Shown here: one piece after another, positions 25,143 through 34,714 of the stretch
How positions within the stretch are numbered: position 1 is the stretch's first letter
How the letters are laid out: every line of letters begins with the position of its first letter
Assembly (NCBI GenBank): GCA_019694675.1
Contig: JAIBBK010000025.1
Location: 1-64,000, forward strand
Direction: 5' to 3'
DNA from: Ignavibacteria bacterium
GTDB taxonomy: Bacteria > Bacteroidota > Ignavibacteria > Tepidaquicellales > Tepidaquicellaceae
Length of the DNA: 64,000 nt
The notes under the pieces: generated by a model
The model's database searches: none
The model's input: the letters and a program-made list of their open reading frames with translations, nothing else
Told to the model about the DNA's origin: nothing
Position numbers and translations under genes: made by a program

Positions 25143-25410
25143 GGTTTATGGCTTGTAACTGTGCCCGGTCAGTCAGGTGCATGTCAAATCAGGATTGAAC
25201 TTTTGCCTGACTCAAATTGGTTCAGCAATAGTGTTTTACAATCCGGACAAACTGCCCGGAAGAGCCGAATTGCTCTGACCGTGAAAGGCATTGTCGCAGG
25301 ATTTTTGTAAGGAAAGTTAAATTCAGTATTCATAATATAGCAGCGATGAAGGAAGAATGCATTGTGGCAGTCCAGGCTTCCACTTTGCCCTTCGGTAAAC
25401 AACTTTTGAA
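25143..25410. other. Intergenic region without a gene
   Basis: Nothing beyond possible promoter sequence is seen. The frames crossing it (including one running out of the tRNA) have no coding character. An A+T-rich stretch near 25310-25345 may hold the promoter of the following gene. Confidence 0.4.
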
Positions 25411-26925
25411 ATGGCCACCTCCAAACCCAAAGAACTGGCAAACTACAGTATAATCAGAATACTTCGCAGGTTCACAAAGAATGAGCTTGCGGAATTCGAG
25501 ACATTTCTGAGTTCCCCCTATTTCAACCAAAACAGTTACCTTATCTCACTGTTCAGGGAACTGAAGAAATTTTCTCCGGCCTTTGAGAGCCCTGCATTCA
25601 CTTCTCAGAACATATTCAAAGCCGTAAATAAAGGTAAGCGTTACGATCATTCACAATTCAGGAAAGATATGCTGAGTCTGTTTGGACTTGCTGAAAAATA
25701 TCTTTCAGTTTCCGGAATGTTCTCAGCTGAATTTGATTCAAAGTTCTACCTTTTATCCAGGTACAACGAGAAGTCAATGCCTGAAATTGGAAGAAAGACC
25801 TTGGCTAAGATTGAGCAGGAACTCAATGCAAAGAGGCACAATGTGATAGATTCGTATTATTATTCCAGCAAGCTGAGAATGCTTGAGTATGAGATAAGTA
25901 TGCAGGAAGGCAATATTTCGGATGCTGTAATTTCCGAGAAAAGATCTCTGAATGATCTCATAAAACTGTTCATTCTTAAGTCTGTCAACCTCAATAATCA
26001 GATTCGGTTTGGTGAGAAAGCTTACAACATTCAGGAAAAGATGAAGCTTACGGAGGCGTTTTTCTCGAGATTTGATCTGGAGAAGTTTCTTGACGACATA
26101 TATAGGAAAGATCTGATAGACGAAAGCATGAATGGAATTCTCTTCAGGCTTGTGTACCTTGATCTCATGCTCAATTCTCCGGATCCGGAGAGCTCTCATT
26201 ACAGGGAACTGAAGGAGATGATATACAACAAAGAACTGAACATCGAGGATAAGGTAAGAGCTCATTACATAAACAGGCTCATTCAGTATTGCAGTAATCA
26301 GAGACTCAACGGGAGCAGGCAGTTTGAAAAGGACCTGCATTACCACTTCAAGTTTCTTCATGAGAATGACCTTTTTCTCATCGAGCGAAGCAACCTGTCG
26401 CTCACTATGGATTTCAGAACTGCAATAATGACAGCGGCATCCAATGGTGAGATAGAATGGGCCGAAAAATTCATTGCCGGGCTGTCGAAATATCTTGCAA
26501 GGGAACTCAGCATAGATGCATACAATTACGGACTTGCAATTCTGAGGTTCTATCAGGGAAAGTTTGAAGAGTCGCTTAAACTTCTGAGCGGGATCGAGGA
26601 ATCATCCCTGCTACTGAAGATTGACACATACCTGCTGAAATCCCAGATATTCTATGAGCTGGGCTATTTTGACTCTTCTCTCTCAACAGCTGACACATTC
26701 AGGCATCACCTTGATTCAAGCGACGAGTATTCAGACGAGCTGAAGGACATTTGTCATCTGTTCATAAGAATACTCCGAAGATTGATTACCGCAAGAAAGA
26801 AACCCGACGCAAAGAAACTGGACAAGCTAAGGGCATTTATTGAGGCAAACAACCGGGCCGCCAAGATCTCATGGTTCAGAGACAAGGTCAAAGAACTCGG
26901 TGATTCACTGCCAAAGAGAGGTTAA
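25411..26925 (+). CDS. Conserved hypothetical helical-repeat protein of Bacteroidota type
   Basis: A 504-aa cytoplasmic protein without signal peptide, predicted almost wholly alpha-helical. The start (YSIIRILRRFTKNELAEFE, then a Phe-Asn rich FLSSPYFNQN) matches a family of long hypothetical proteins widespread in Bacteroidota. Later regions have TPR-like helix pairs (LLKSQIFYELGYFDSSLSTA). It is probably a protein-interaction scaffold; the function is unknown. It lies alone between tRNA-Thr and the secD promoter. Confidence 0.75.
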   Translation: MATSKPKELANYSIIRILRRFTKNELAEFETFLSSPYFNQNSYLISLFRELKKFSPAFESPAFTSQNIFKAVNKGKRYDHSQFRKDMLSLFGLAEKYLSVSGMFSAEFDSKFYLLSRYNEKSMPEIGRKTLAKIEQELNAKRHNVIDSYYYSSKLRMLEYEISMQEGNISDAVISEKRSLNDLIKLFILKSVNLNNQIRFGEKAYNIQEKMKLTEAFFSRFDLEKFLDDIYRKDLIDESMNGILFRLVYLDLMLNSPDPESSHYRELKEMIYNKELNIEDKVRAHYINRLIQYCSNQRLNGSRQFEKDLHYHFKFLHENDLFLIERSNLSLTMDFRTAIMTAASNGEIEWAEKFIAGLSKYLARELSIDAYNYGLAILRFYQGKFEESLKLLSGIEESSLLLKIDTYLLKSQIFYELGYFDSSLSTADTFRHHLDSSDEYSDELKDICHLFIRILRRLITARKKPDAKKLDKLRAFIEANNRAAKISWFRDKVKELGDSLPKRG

Positions 26926-27033
26926 GTCATCTTTGCCCGAGCGACTCATTCCGGGCACCGCGTTTTCAGGTACATTGCACCTGGTATTTGATGCGGCTGC
27001 ATATTTTACGTGCCCCCGTTTCCCTAAAGTTCA

Positions 27034-27062
27034 TTGACTTTCCCTGACATTCAAAGTATATT
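27034..27062 (+). promoter_or_regulatory. Promoter of secD-secF
   Basis: TTGACT, a 17-base spacer and TATATT give a near-consensus sigma-70 promoter, followed by GA. Transcription would start near 27069, about 60 bases before the secD start. The spacer begins TTCCCTG, as does that of the efp promoter at 37503. Confidence 0.7.
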
Positions 27063-27129
27063 GAATGCTCAATTTTTTAACCTTTTCATCACATACTAAA
27101 GAGTTTTTCCGCTAAATCGGAGTGCAAAT

Positions 27130-29229
27130 TTGAAGAAAAATCTTACCCGTATTATCATTACGGTAGTGCTTATACTGATGTCATTGTATTTCCTTTATCC
27201 GACTTACAAGGACTACAATTTCGTAAAGCAGCTTAAGAGCCTTACCGGACAGGACAGTGTTGACTTTCTCGACAAGAACGGCCCGGAAATAACAAAGGCC
27301 CGTGATAACAGACTCAAACTCGGGCTTGATCTGCAGGGTGGCATGTATGTTGTGCTCGATGTGGATATAGTTAAGCTCCTTGAGGATCTTGCAGTCAGAA
27401 AGGATGATCAGCTTACTGCGGTACTTGCTGAAGTGAAAGAAGCCACAAAAACGGATGACGAGCTGATATTCGAAGTCTTCAAACAGAAACTTTCCGCCAG
27501 GGGCCTTACTCTCAAGAACTTCTACGGAGAAACCCGGGACACTGAAAGTGACATTGAATCCAAGCTTACAACTGAAATTGACAAATCTCTTGACAGAGCC
27601 GTTGAGATAGTCCGAAACAGGATTGATCAGTACGGTGTGGCCGAGCCTCAGATTCAGAAGATCGGAAACAGCAGGATCATCGTGGAACTTCCCGGAGTGA
27701 GCAATCCGCAGGAAGTCAGAAAACTTCTCGAAGGCACAGCCCTTCTGGAGTTTAAACTTGTTTACGACCCACAGGCAACCGTTAAGGCGATGGAAGCCAT
27801 AAACAAAGTGCTCGTTGGAGATACAACTGCTCTCAGCGATTCGCTGAATTCCGGATCAAAGTCTGACACCCTGAAGAAAGATATGCAGAGCTCAGACCTG
27901 AAAGACACGGCCGATTTGAAAACAGCCGGTCAGAAGGACAATACTAAGAGCGGATCAACAGGATCCAAAGACACTTCATCGAAGACAACTAAGGCAGGTG
28001 ACAATGTTAAGAAACAGGACACTGCCAAAAAGGAGAGCAAAGAGAATAAGCAGACAGCCGACACATCAAAAAAGCCCGGTGACACTTCTTCATCAGTTGA
28101 CACTTCAGTCACGGAAAGCGATACCGCGGCTGAGACAGACACTTCTTCGGCTCAGATGTCAGAAGAGGAATTCAAAGCCAAGTTCCCGTTCTTTGCACTG
28201 GTCGGACTGAATCAGGAAAGTGGAACCGCTGACGGTTATGTAAAGGATTCTGACAGGGATAAAGTGGAGAGGATACTCAACAGAGAGGATGTAAAGGCGG
28301 CTCTCCCTACAGACCTTCAGTTTGCATGGTCAAACAAGACCTTTGATGCACAGGGTGAGAAGATCCATATTCTGTATGCCGTAAAGAAGGATCCGGAGCT
28401 TACCGGAAAGGTCATTGTCAATGCAATGGCAAATATTGACCCGACCAGCAATACTCCGATAGTAACAATGGAGATGGATGCTGACGGTTCATCTGACTGG
28501 TCGAGGATCACAGGCTCGAACATTAACAAGAGAATAGCAATAGTTCTCGACAACGTTGTTTATTCCGCCCCTGTCGTAAGAAGCAAGATAACCGGCGGAA
28601 ATTCACAGATCGAGGGAATGGCGAATGTTCAGGAAGCTAAACTGCTGGAGATTGTCCTCAAAGCCGGAGCGCTTCCTGCTCCCGTAAAGATCATCGAAGA
28701 AAGGTCTATCGGACCTTCACTTGGTGAAGACTCAATTCGTTCGGGCATTCTTTCATCAATAGCAGCTCTGATACTCGTCGCCTTGTTCATGGTTTTCTAT
28801 TACAGATTCGGAGGAGGAGTTGCAGATGTGGCTGTGATCATCAATACCATTATAATTCTCGGAATAATGGCATCTCTGAAAGCCACACTCACATTGCCGG
28901 GAATTGCAGGATTGATTCTCTCAATCGGTATGTCTGTTGATACAAACGTACTGATCTTTGAACGTATTCGTGAAGAGCTTGATTCGGGAAAGCCAATGAG
29001 AACCTCAGTTGACCTGGGATACAAAAAGGCGTTTTCGGCGATCATAGATTCTCACCTGACGAGCATAATCACCGGTATAATCCTGTACCAGTTCGGAAGC
29101 GGCCCGATACAAGGCTTTGCCCTGACACTCATATTCGGACTTGTGGCAAACCTTTTCACCGCTATTGTAATTACACACGTCATTTTCGACATAATGATCG
29201 AGAAGGGCAAGCATATAAGTTTCGGATAA
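27130..29229 (+). CDS. secD: Protein translocase subunit SecD
   Basis: A 699-aa SecD, an inner-membrane RND-type subunit that helps pull proteins through SecYEG with the proton gradient. One N-terminal helix, the RLKLGLDLQGGMYVVL motif near residue 60 and DRAVEIVRNRIDQYGVAEP near 155 are typical. Six helices close the protein, with SIGMSVDTNVLIFERIREEL as the conserved loop. A Ser/Thr/Asp/Lys-rich, low-complexity stretch (about residues 235-345) interrupts the periplasmic part and makes it longer than usual. Start is TTG at 27130, with CGGAG eight bases ahead. Confidence 0.95.
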   Translation: MKKNLTRIIITVVLILMSLYFLYPTYKDYNFVKQLKSLTGQDSVDFLDKNGPEITKARDNRLKLGLDLQGGMYVVLDVDIVKLLEDLAVRKDDQLTAVLAEVKEATKTDDELIFEVFKQKLSARGLTLKNFYGETRDTESDIESKLTTEIDKSLDRAVEIVRNRIDQYGVAEPQIQKIGNSRIIVELPGVSNPQEVRKLLEGTALLEFKLVYDPQATVKAMEAINKVLVGDTTALSDSLNSGSKSDTLKKDMQSSDLKDTADLKTAGQKDNTKSGSTGSKDTSSKTTKAGDNVKKQDTAKKESKENKQTADTSKKPGDTSSSVDTSVTESDTAAETDTSSAQMSEEEFKAKFPFFALVGLNQESGTADGYVKDSDRDKVERILNREDVKAALPTDLQFAWSNKTFDAQGEKIHILYAVKKDPELTGKVIVNAMANIDPTSNTPIVTMEMDADGSSDWSRITGSNINKRIAIVLDNVVYSAPVVRSKITGGNSQIEGMANVQEAKLLEIVLKAGALPAPVKIIEERSIGPSLGEDSIRSGILSSIAALILVALFMVFYYRFGGGVADVAVIINTIIILGIMASLKATLTLPGIAGLILSIGMSVDTNVLIFERIREELDSGKPMRTSVDLGYKKAFSAIIDSHLTSIITGIILYQFGSGPIQGFALTLIFGLVANLFTAIVITHVIFDIMIEKGKHISFG

Positions 29230-29254
29230 TTAAATCGGACAATACTCAAGAAGA

Positions 29255-30235
29255 ATGAGAATATTTCACAATGCGAATTATGATTTCATGGGCAGCAGAA
29301 GGAAGATGTATCTTCTTTCAGTTGCCTTGATCGTTATTGGATTCATAGTTTTGCTGACTTTCAAGTCCATACCTCTCGGCATCGACTTCATAGGAGGAAC
29401 CGAATTGCAGGTTCAGTTTCAGGATGATGTGAACGTCGGAGAATTAAGATCGATAATGGATGAAGCCGGTTTTCCCGGCATGGAGATAAAGACCATGGGA
29501 GATAACAAGAACATCCTGTTGAGGACTCCTATGCAGGGGGAAGGGACGATTGTATCCGATCAGATCCAGTCGGCTATCAGCGCGAAGATCACCGACAATA
29601 AATTTCAGGTACTCAGACTTGACAAAGTCGGTCCTAAGATCGGAGCGGAGCTCAGAACCAATGCACTGTTTGCAATAATTTTCTCGCTCATTGCTATTCT
29701 TATTTATCTTGCATTCAGGTTTCAGTTTGTGTTTGCGGTTGGTGCGGTTATTGCTCTTTTTCACGATGTCGTTATTACAATTGCGGCTATCGCAGTGGCA
29801 AATTGGCTGTTTCCAAGCCTGAGACTTGAATTCAATCAGTCAATGCTTGCAGCATTCCTGACGCTGATCGGTTTCTCCACCAATGATACAGTTATTGTAT
29901 TTGACAGGATCAGGGAGAACATTAAACTGTTCAAGAATGAAGATATTGAACAGGTAATGAACAAGAGTATTAACGCTACGCTGAGCAGAACTGTCATAAC
30001 ATCCGGTCTTGTTTTCCTAACCGTGTTCGTGCTCTTTCTCTTCGGTGGAGAAGTGAACAGAAGTTTTGCATTCACATTTGCAGTTGGTATTATTACTGGT
30101 ACCTATTCATCCATCTTCATTGCAAGCGCTGTCGTTGTGGAATGGAAAGAAAGGGAAATGGCAAAGACGATCAGCAAGAGGACAGCAAGAGTTGGAAAAA
30201 TAACAACTCCCAAGGTCAAGAAGGCAAATGCCTGA
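29255..30235 (+). CDS. secF: Protein translocase subunit SecF
   Basis: A 326-aa SecF, partner of SecD in the same operon (25 bases apart). It has the N-terminal IPLGIDFIGGTELQVQ motif, a periplasmic loop, and the helical region with IGFSTNDTVIVFDRIREN. Six membrane helices are visible. The short C-terminal tail is basic. Length is normal. Confidence 0.96.
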   Translation: MRIFHNANYDFMGSRRKMYLLSVALIVIGFIVLLTFKSIPLGIDFIGGTELQVQFQDDVNVGELRSIMDEAGFPGMEIKTMGDNKNILLRTPMQGEGTIVSDQIQSAISAKITDNKFQVLRLDKVGPKIGAELRTNALFAIIFSLIAILIYLAFRFQFVFAVGAVIALFHDVVITIAAIAVANWLFPSLRLEFNQSMLAAFLTLIGFSTNDTVIVFDRIRENIKLFKNEDIEQVMNKSINATLSRTVITSGLVFLTVFVLFLFGGEVNRSFAFTFAVGIITGTYSSIFIASAVVVEWKEREMAKTISKRTARVGKITTPKVKKANA

Positions 30236-30256
30236 TACAGGCAATCATGTAAAATA

Positions 30257-30547
30257 ATGGATACAAGGAGGACAGCAAGATATGCACTGGAGCCCGGACA
30301 TCTTGGACTAGGCGACTCAATGAGTCTGTCCGAACTTGTCAAAAGGGATATTGAAGACGGCGTAAATGAATTTGAGTTTGACTTTTCAGGGTTGAGCTCA
30401 CTCAACAGCGCCGGCATAGGAATCCTGATAGGCTGCCGGAAAGCAATTCTGGCAAATGAAGGTGTGTTGCGGCTTTCAAACGTCAACGACAAGATAAAGG
30501 AAATTTTCAGGCTGACAAAGATCGACGGCCTGTTTGTAATTGACTGA
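30257..30547 (+). CDS. STAS-domain protein (anti-sigma factor antagonist-like)
   Basis: A 96-aa single-domain STAS protein, like SpoIIAA/RsbV. The core FDFSGLSSLNSAGIGILIGC carries the Ser that is normally phosphorylated by an anti-sigma kinase (Ser in LNSAGIG). Such proteins switch partners to release a sigma factor. No kinase or phosphatase gene is next to it; it follows secF by 21 bases and is probably in the same transcript. Which regulator it controls cannot be told. Confidence 0.82.
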   Translation: MDTRRTARYALEPGHLGLGDSMSLSELVKRDIEDGVNEFEFDFSGLSSLNSAGIGILIGCRKAILANEGVLRLSNVNDKIKEIFRLTKIDGLFVID

Positions 30548-30703
30548 CAAGACCGCACTGCAGGTTTTCCGCTTGACCCGGTAATTGATGACTGAATATG
30601 GAAGCCGATTCATTTGATTTTAACTTTCTTGGATTTCAGTTCTTCTTCATTTCATCAAAGATGGAATGAAGTTTTTTTTTGCACTTAAAATTATCAGACC
30701 TAT

Positions 30704-31972
30704 ATGATCACTGTTCTGGTTGGACTACAGTGGGGAGATGAAGGCAAAGGCCGTATGGTGGACTATCTTGCCGGCAATATTGACATTGTTGCCAGATACC
30801 AGGGAGGCAACAACGCCGGCCATACTGTTGTAAATGAATTCGGCACACACAAGCTTCATCTTATACCGTCCGGTATTTTCTACCCCGATGTGATCAATGT
30901 CCTCGGGCCCGGTATGGTCATTGACATTGAGGCATTAGCTGAGGAGCTGAGTGAACTTCAAAAAGCCGGCATAAATACCGGCAACGTGAGGATCTCGGAC
31001 AGGGCAACTGTCACATTCCCCTTTCACAGACTTGAAGACACGCTCGAAGAGGAAAGGCTTGCAGGAGCCGCTTACGGGTCTACACGAAGAGGAATCGCAT
31101 ATGCATATGGCGAACGCTATATGAAAAAGAGCATCATGATCGGAGATCTTTTGTATCCTGAGGTCATGAGGCAGAGAGTCCGCTCGCTTGTGGAATGGAA
31201 GAACCTTCTCCTGAGCAGGGTCTATGGCTCCAAGAAGACGGTTGATTTTGATGAGACAATGAACTGGCTTATGCAATTCGGCAGCAAGATAATTCCAATG
31301 ATCTGCGATACAACTGCGCTTATGGAGTCTGCAGCTTCTGCCGGAAAGGATGTACTCTTTGAAGCTCAGCTCGGATCTCTGCGAGATATATACTTTGGGA
31401 TCTATCCGTTCACCACTTCCTCAAACACATTGGCTTCATTCGCTCACATAGGCGGAGGATTATTTAATAAGAGGATCGACAGAGTGATCGGTGTAATGAA
31501 ATCTTTTTCAACCTGCGTTGGAGCGGGCCCTTTTGTAACTGAAATGCCGGAGACTGAAGCAGGCAGGATGCGTGAGGTGGCGTTTGAATACGGAGCTTCA
31601 ACCGGCCGCCCCAGAAGGATCGGGCATTTTGATGCCGTTGCAACCCGTTACGGAGCGAGAATACAGGGAACGGATGAGATAGCCATGACTAAACTCGACA
31701 GCCTCTCAGGAATGAAAGAACTGTTCATCTGCAATGAATATGAGATCGAAGGCAAGTCATTTTCTGACTTCCCTATTCCGGCAGTTCTGCAAAGTGCTTC
31801 CCCCAGATATCTGGAGATGAAAGGCTGGGATGAAGACATTTCTAAAGTAAGGGATTTCGATAAACTGCCTGACAATGCAAGAAAGTATGTTTTGAAGATC
31901 GAAGAACTTGTGGGTTACCCTGTAAAATATGTATCTGTCGGCCCAGAACGCGAGAGCCTCATAGTCAGGTAG
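30704..31972 (+). CDS. purA: Adenylosuccinate synthase (divergent clade)
   Basis: A 422-aa adenylosuccinate synthase, which joins IMP and aspartate with GTP in AMP synthesis. The N-terminus has the GTP/IMP motif QWGDEGKGRMVD with the catalytic Asp, and NNAGHTVV with the catalytic His, so both active-site residues are kept. The middle motifs differ from E. coli: FEAQLGSLRDIYFGIYPFTTSS replaces the usual FEGAQGTLLDIDxGTYPxVTSS in parts, and STRRGIAYAY replaces the usual GIGPAY. It belongs to a divergent PurA group, not to the phage PurZ type (which has lost the catalytic Asp). Confidence 0.92.
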   Translation: MITVLVGLQWGDEGKGRMVDYLAGNIDIVARYQGGNNAGHTVVNEFGTHKLHLIPSGIFYPDVINVLGPGMVIDIEALAEELSELQKAGINTGNVRISDRATVTFPFHRLEDTLEEERLAGAAYGSTRRGIAYAYGERYMKKSIMIGDLLYPEVMRQRVRSLVEWKNLLLSRVYGSKKTVDFDETMNWLMQFGSKIIPMICDTTALMESAASAGKDVLFEAQLGSLRDIYFGIYPFTTSSNTLASFAHIGGGLFNKRIDRVIGVMKSFSTCVGAGPFVTEMPETEAGRMREVAFEYGASTGRPRRIGHFDAVATRYGARIQGTDEIAMTKLDSLSGMKELFICNEYEIEGKSFSDFPIPAVLQSASPRYLEMKGWDEDISKVRDFDKLPDNARKYVLKIEELVGYPVKYVSVGPERESLIVR

Positions 31973-32519
31973 ATTCGCCCGGTGGTTCTCCTCTGGGCCT
32001 TACCTCAACCTGCTTTTCAATATCACCGGCAGGAACTTCTGTTACATCAGGCCTTATGATCTGATCGCTTTCAGTATTTACTGTTTTCTTGTTCTGAGTT
32101 CCTCCTTTGTCAACGAGCGCGTCAAATGATATTCTGCCGGCACCGGAAACAAGTGTTGCCAATGCACATGCAAGGAAGACGAAGTTGTGGCTAAAAGGCA
32201 GTTCATAATGCCATGGCCCCTGCACCGCAATGAAACTTATGCACATTCCTGCTATTGCAATGCTCGTAAGAGGCGTGAACAATCCGATCATATAAAGCCC
32301 GCCGAAAACCAGCTCCATGAAAGGCAGTACGAACGCGAGTATGAAAGCCGCATTGTCGCTCATCTTTCCCATGGCCTGAACGCTCTCGATGAACTCCTGC
32401 AGGTTAAGGATCTTTTTTGCACCTGCCAGCAGAAACAGCAGACCTAATGAGAGCCTGATGAACAGAAGCCCCGCATTTGCACTGTTTCCTGCTTTGAATA
32501 GAATTTTCATCTGAAACAA
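31965..32519 (-). CDS. DoxX-family membrane protein
   Basis: A 184-aa DoxX protein. Four membrane helices are visible; the first, LSLGLLFLLAGAKKI, and the FGGLYMIGLFTPL loop are typical. DoxX members are linked to quinol oxidation and stress tolerance, but the exact role is unknown. The last 50 residues are hydrophilic and probably cytoplasmic. Its 3' end overlaps purA by eight bases in convergent orientation. Confidence 0.85.
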   Translation of the reverse strand: MFQMKILFKAGNSANAGLLFIRLSLGLLFLLAGAKKILNLQEFIESVQAMGKMSDNAAFILAFVLPFMELVFGGLYMIGLFTPLTSIAIAGMCISFIAVQGPWHYELPFSHNFVFLACALATLVSGAGRISFDALVDKGGTQNKKTVNTESDQIIRPDVTEVPAGDIEKQVEVRPRGEPPGEST

Positions 32520-32625
32520 ATTGAGTTAATGCAAATTAGCCAAGTACATCAATAATTTCCACCAAAAGTTCTTACCGGAGGTCAGGTACAGTTGATTGAA
32601 GTTTGCCCGGCTTATAGATAACTTG

Positions 32626-34428
32626 ATGACTATGAAAACCAAAGATCCCTTTACAGCGAATTCGATCCGGAAGATGCCAATGGTTAAGTGGTTCGATCCG
32701 GCTCAGCTTATCAGCACGGGCATCAAAGTGGTGATGTCCACATTTGTAGGAGAGCAGTCCGACAGGCGGATAATTCAGGCTCTCTCTACCATCAAGGAAG
32801 ATTATTTTGATCTTACAAGGCATCACAGAGATACCGAGTCCGGACCTGTGAGTGAAGGAATGCCCCAGCGGGAGGATATCTGGATTGATTACATCAGCGA
32901 TACGGGGGACGGATGGAATCCCACTTACGGCGTAGCCTATTATGCATGCGCAGATACTCTTGAACTCAAATACAAAGGCGGCGCATCGAAGAATTACGAA
33001 ACCAGGAGAGGCAACGCACTTGTGTTTGGCGGTGATGAAGTTTACCCTACTCCAAGCAAGGACAACTATTACAGAAGGCTGGTGGTGCCTTATGAGAATG
33101 CATTTGGCAATGCCGATCCCGGTGAGCACCCGCTCGTATTTGCAATACCCGGTAATCACGACTGGTACGACGGACTCACAGCGTTCACGAAACTCTTTTG
33201 CTCAGATCTGAATCCGCGTTTTGCAGGCTGGCATTCACGCCAGAGAAGAAGCTACTTTGCAATAAAACTTCCCGGAAACTGGTGGATGCTCGGTTCTGAC
33301 GGGCAGCTCCAGTCTGATATAGATACACCTCAGCTTGAGTACTTCAGAATGATCTGCAATGAGCATATGAAAGTGAACGACAAAGTGATAATGTGCATTT
33401 CACAGCCCAACTGGATCTATGCGCATAAGTACAAGAAGTTCGGTGCCCTGTATGATGAAAGCGATCTTGTTTATCTTCAAAACGAAATTCTGGACAAGAA
33501 GAACGTGGAGATCAAGGTCTTCCTTTCCGGTGATTATCATCACTACAGACGGCATGAAGAAGTGAGGCATGACAATTCCACACCGGTTCAGAAGATCACT
33601 GCGGGAGGCGGAGGCGCATTTCTGCATTCGACACATGATATTGATGTTTCTCTCATAACCGAAGACTTCGGGTTCAGAAAGAAGTCCGGCAGAAAATTCT
33701 CCCTCAGGAAGTCATATCCTGATACTGATGTTTCGAAGAGGCTCACATTCAGAAATCTTCTTTTCCCTCTGATAAACCCCGGCTTTGGAATTCTTACTGC
33801 GGTCATTTATCTCTTTACGGCATGGCTTGTCAGTTCCTCAATTGATTTTAAGATACCTGAATCGTTCATTGACGCCTACTTGTTCACAGCCGAGGCGTTC
33901 TTTCGGAATCCTTTGGCCGGAGTATGGCTATTGATGCTTGCAGGCGGATTCATATTCTTCACTGACACACATTCCACAGTCTATAAATGGGTTGGAGGAG
34001 GATTTCACGTACTTGCGCATATCAGTGCTATCTTCTATATAAGCTGGATAGCATTCTACATGGGCGCTGTCCTGTTCCCTGAGAAAGGCTATTTAATGTT
34101 CCTCTTCATCATGCTGACTGTGTTTGCAGGTGGATGGCTTGCGGGCTCCATTATCTTTGGCATCTACCTGTTCATTTCTCAATACTTCTTCGGCAGGCAC
34201 AATGAAGAATCTTTCTCGGCAGCAAGGATCCAGGACTTTAAGAATTTCCTTCGCTTGCACATCAGTAAAGACGGAACTTTGACGATCTTCCCCGTAAAGA
34301 TCGAAAGGGTCCCGAGAAAGTGGAGAGGAAGGAAAGATTCTGAAATGCACGGGATCAATTCAACGATAGTACCTGTTGACGGGTCGGGAGCTGAACTGAT
34401 CGAAGAGCCTTTGGTCCTGAAGTACTGA
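32626..34428 (+). CDS. Metallophosphoesterase with C-terminal membrane segments
   Basis: A 600-aa protein with a calcineurin-like phosphoesterase domain (about residues 80-330). Metal-ligand motifs are DTGDGW, GGDEVYP, GNHDWYDG and SGDYHHYRRH. Between about residues 390 and 540 there are several membrane helices, and a basic C-terminal segment follows. No signal peptide is seen. It hydrolyses a phosphoester, perhaps a lipid or nucleotide, at the cytoplasmic membrane; substrate unknown. The frame opens with TTG at 32596, but I chose the ATG at 32626 (a further ATG is at 32632). No Shine-Dalgarno sequence settles it. Confidence 0.8.
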   Translation: MTMKTKDPFTANSIRKMPMVKWFDPAQLISTGIKVVMSTFVGEQSDRRIIQALSTIKEDYFDLTRHHRDTESGPVSEGMPQREDIWIDYISDTGDGWNPTYGVAYYACADTLELKYKGGASKNYETRRGNALVFGGDEVYPTPSKDNYYRRLVVPYENAFGNADPGEHPLVFAIPGNHDWYDGLTAFTKLFCSDLNPRFAGWHSRQRRSYFAIKLPGNWWMLGSDGQLQSDIDTPQLEYFRMICNEHMKVNDKVIMCISQPNWIYAHKYKKFGALYDESDLVYLQNEILDKKNVEIKVFLSGDYHHYRRHEEVRHDNSTPVQKITAGGGGAFLHSTHDIDVSLITEDFGFRKKSGRKFSLRKSYPDTDVSKRLTFRNLLFPLINPGFGILTAVIYLFTAWLVSSSIDFKIPESFIDAYLFTAEAFFRNPLAGVWLLMLAGGFIFFTDTHSTVYKWVGGGFHVLAHISAIFYISWIAFYMGAVLFPEKGYLMFLFIMLTVFAGGWLAGSIIFGIYLFISQYFFGRHNEESFSAARIQDFKNFLRLHISKDGTLTIFPVKIERVPRKWRGRKDSEMHGINSTIVPVDGSGAELIEEPLVLKY

Positions 34429-34456
34429 GCTGCAAGATCTTCCGGTCAGGTTCAGT

Positions 34457-34714
34457 TCAATCCATGCTGTCATACCTTACAAGCTGCCACTTCATGTCCT
34501 GATTACTGAATGACAATTCACACAGCAGGTCGCTTTCTCTGCATGTAACTACATAATGATACTCATGCCCTTCCCTCAACGGGATCTTCCAGCTCTGGAG
34601 CATCTCAGTCACTTTGTAAACTCCGCCCCGCCATTTGAATTTTATGATGTTCGCATTTATGCCGGAGAAATAAACGATCACCTCCACCGGTTCAAAGTCG
34701 GAAATGTTTGCCAT
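34457..34714 (-). CDS. Small protein, DUF6504-like
   Basis: An 85-aa cytoplasmic protein. The pattern IIKFKWRGGVYKVTEMLQSW, then a Tyr-rich segment and a final WQLVRY, resembles the DUF6504 family of small beta-rich proteins. Function unknown. It is convergent with the metallophosphoesterase gene. Confidence in the coding call is good because the pattern continues to the end of the frame. Confidence 0.6.
   Translation of the reverse strand: MANISDFEPVEVIVYFSGINANIIKFKWRGGVYKVTEMLQSWKIPLREGHEYHYVVTCRESDLLCELSFSNQDMKWQLVRYDSMD

Noticed and set aside
24984..25310. 108-codon plus-strand ORF through tRNA-Thr
   Set aside because: Most of its length is the tRNA and its terminator (IAQLVEQLICNQQAGGSNPSA type), a classic spurious reading of tRNA genes.
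25411..26925. Possible enzymatic function for the 504-aa helical protein
   Set aside because: No catalytic motif could be found by eye; it is left as a conserved hypothetical protein.
30704..31972. PurZ-type (2-aminoadenine) enzyme instead of PurA
   Set aside because: The catalytic Asp in GDEGKGR and the His in NAGHTVV are kept; PurZ proteins have lost the Asp. The altered middle motifs point to a divergent PurA only.
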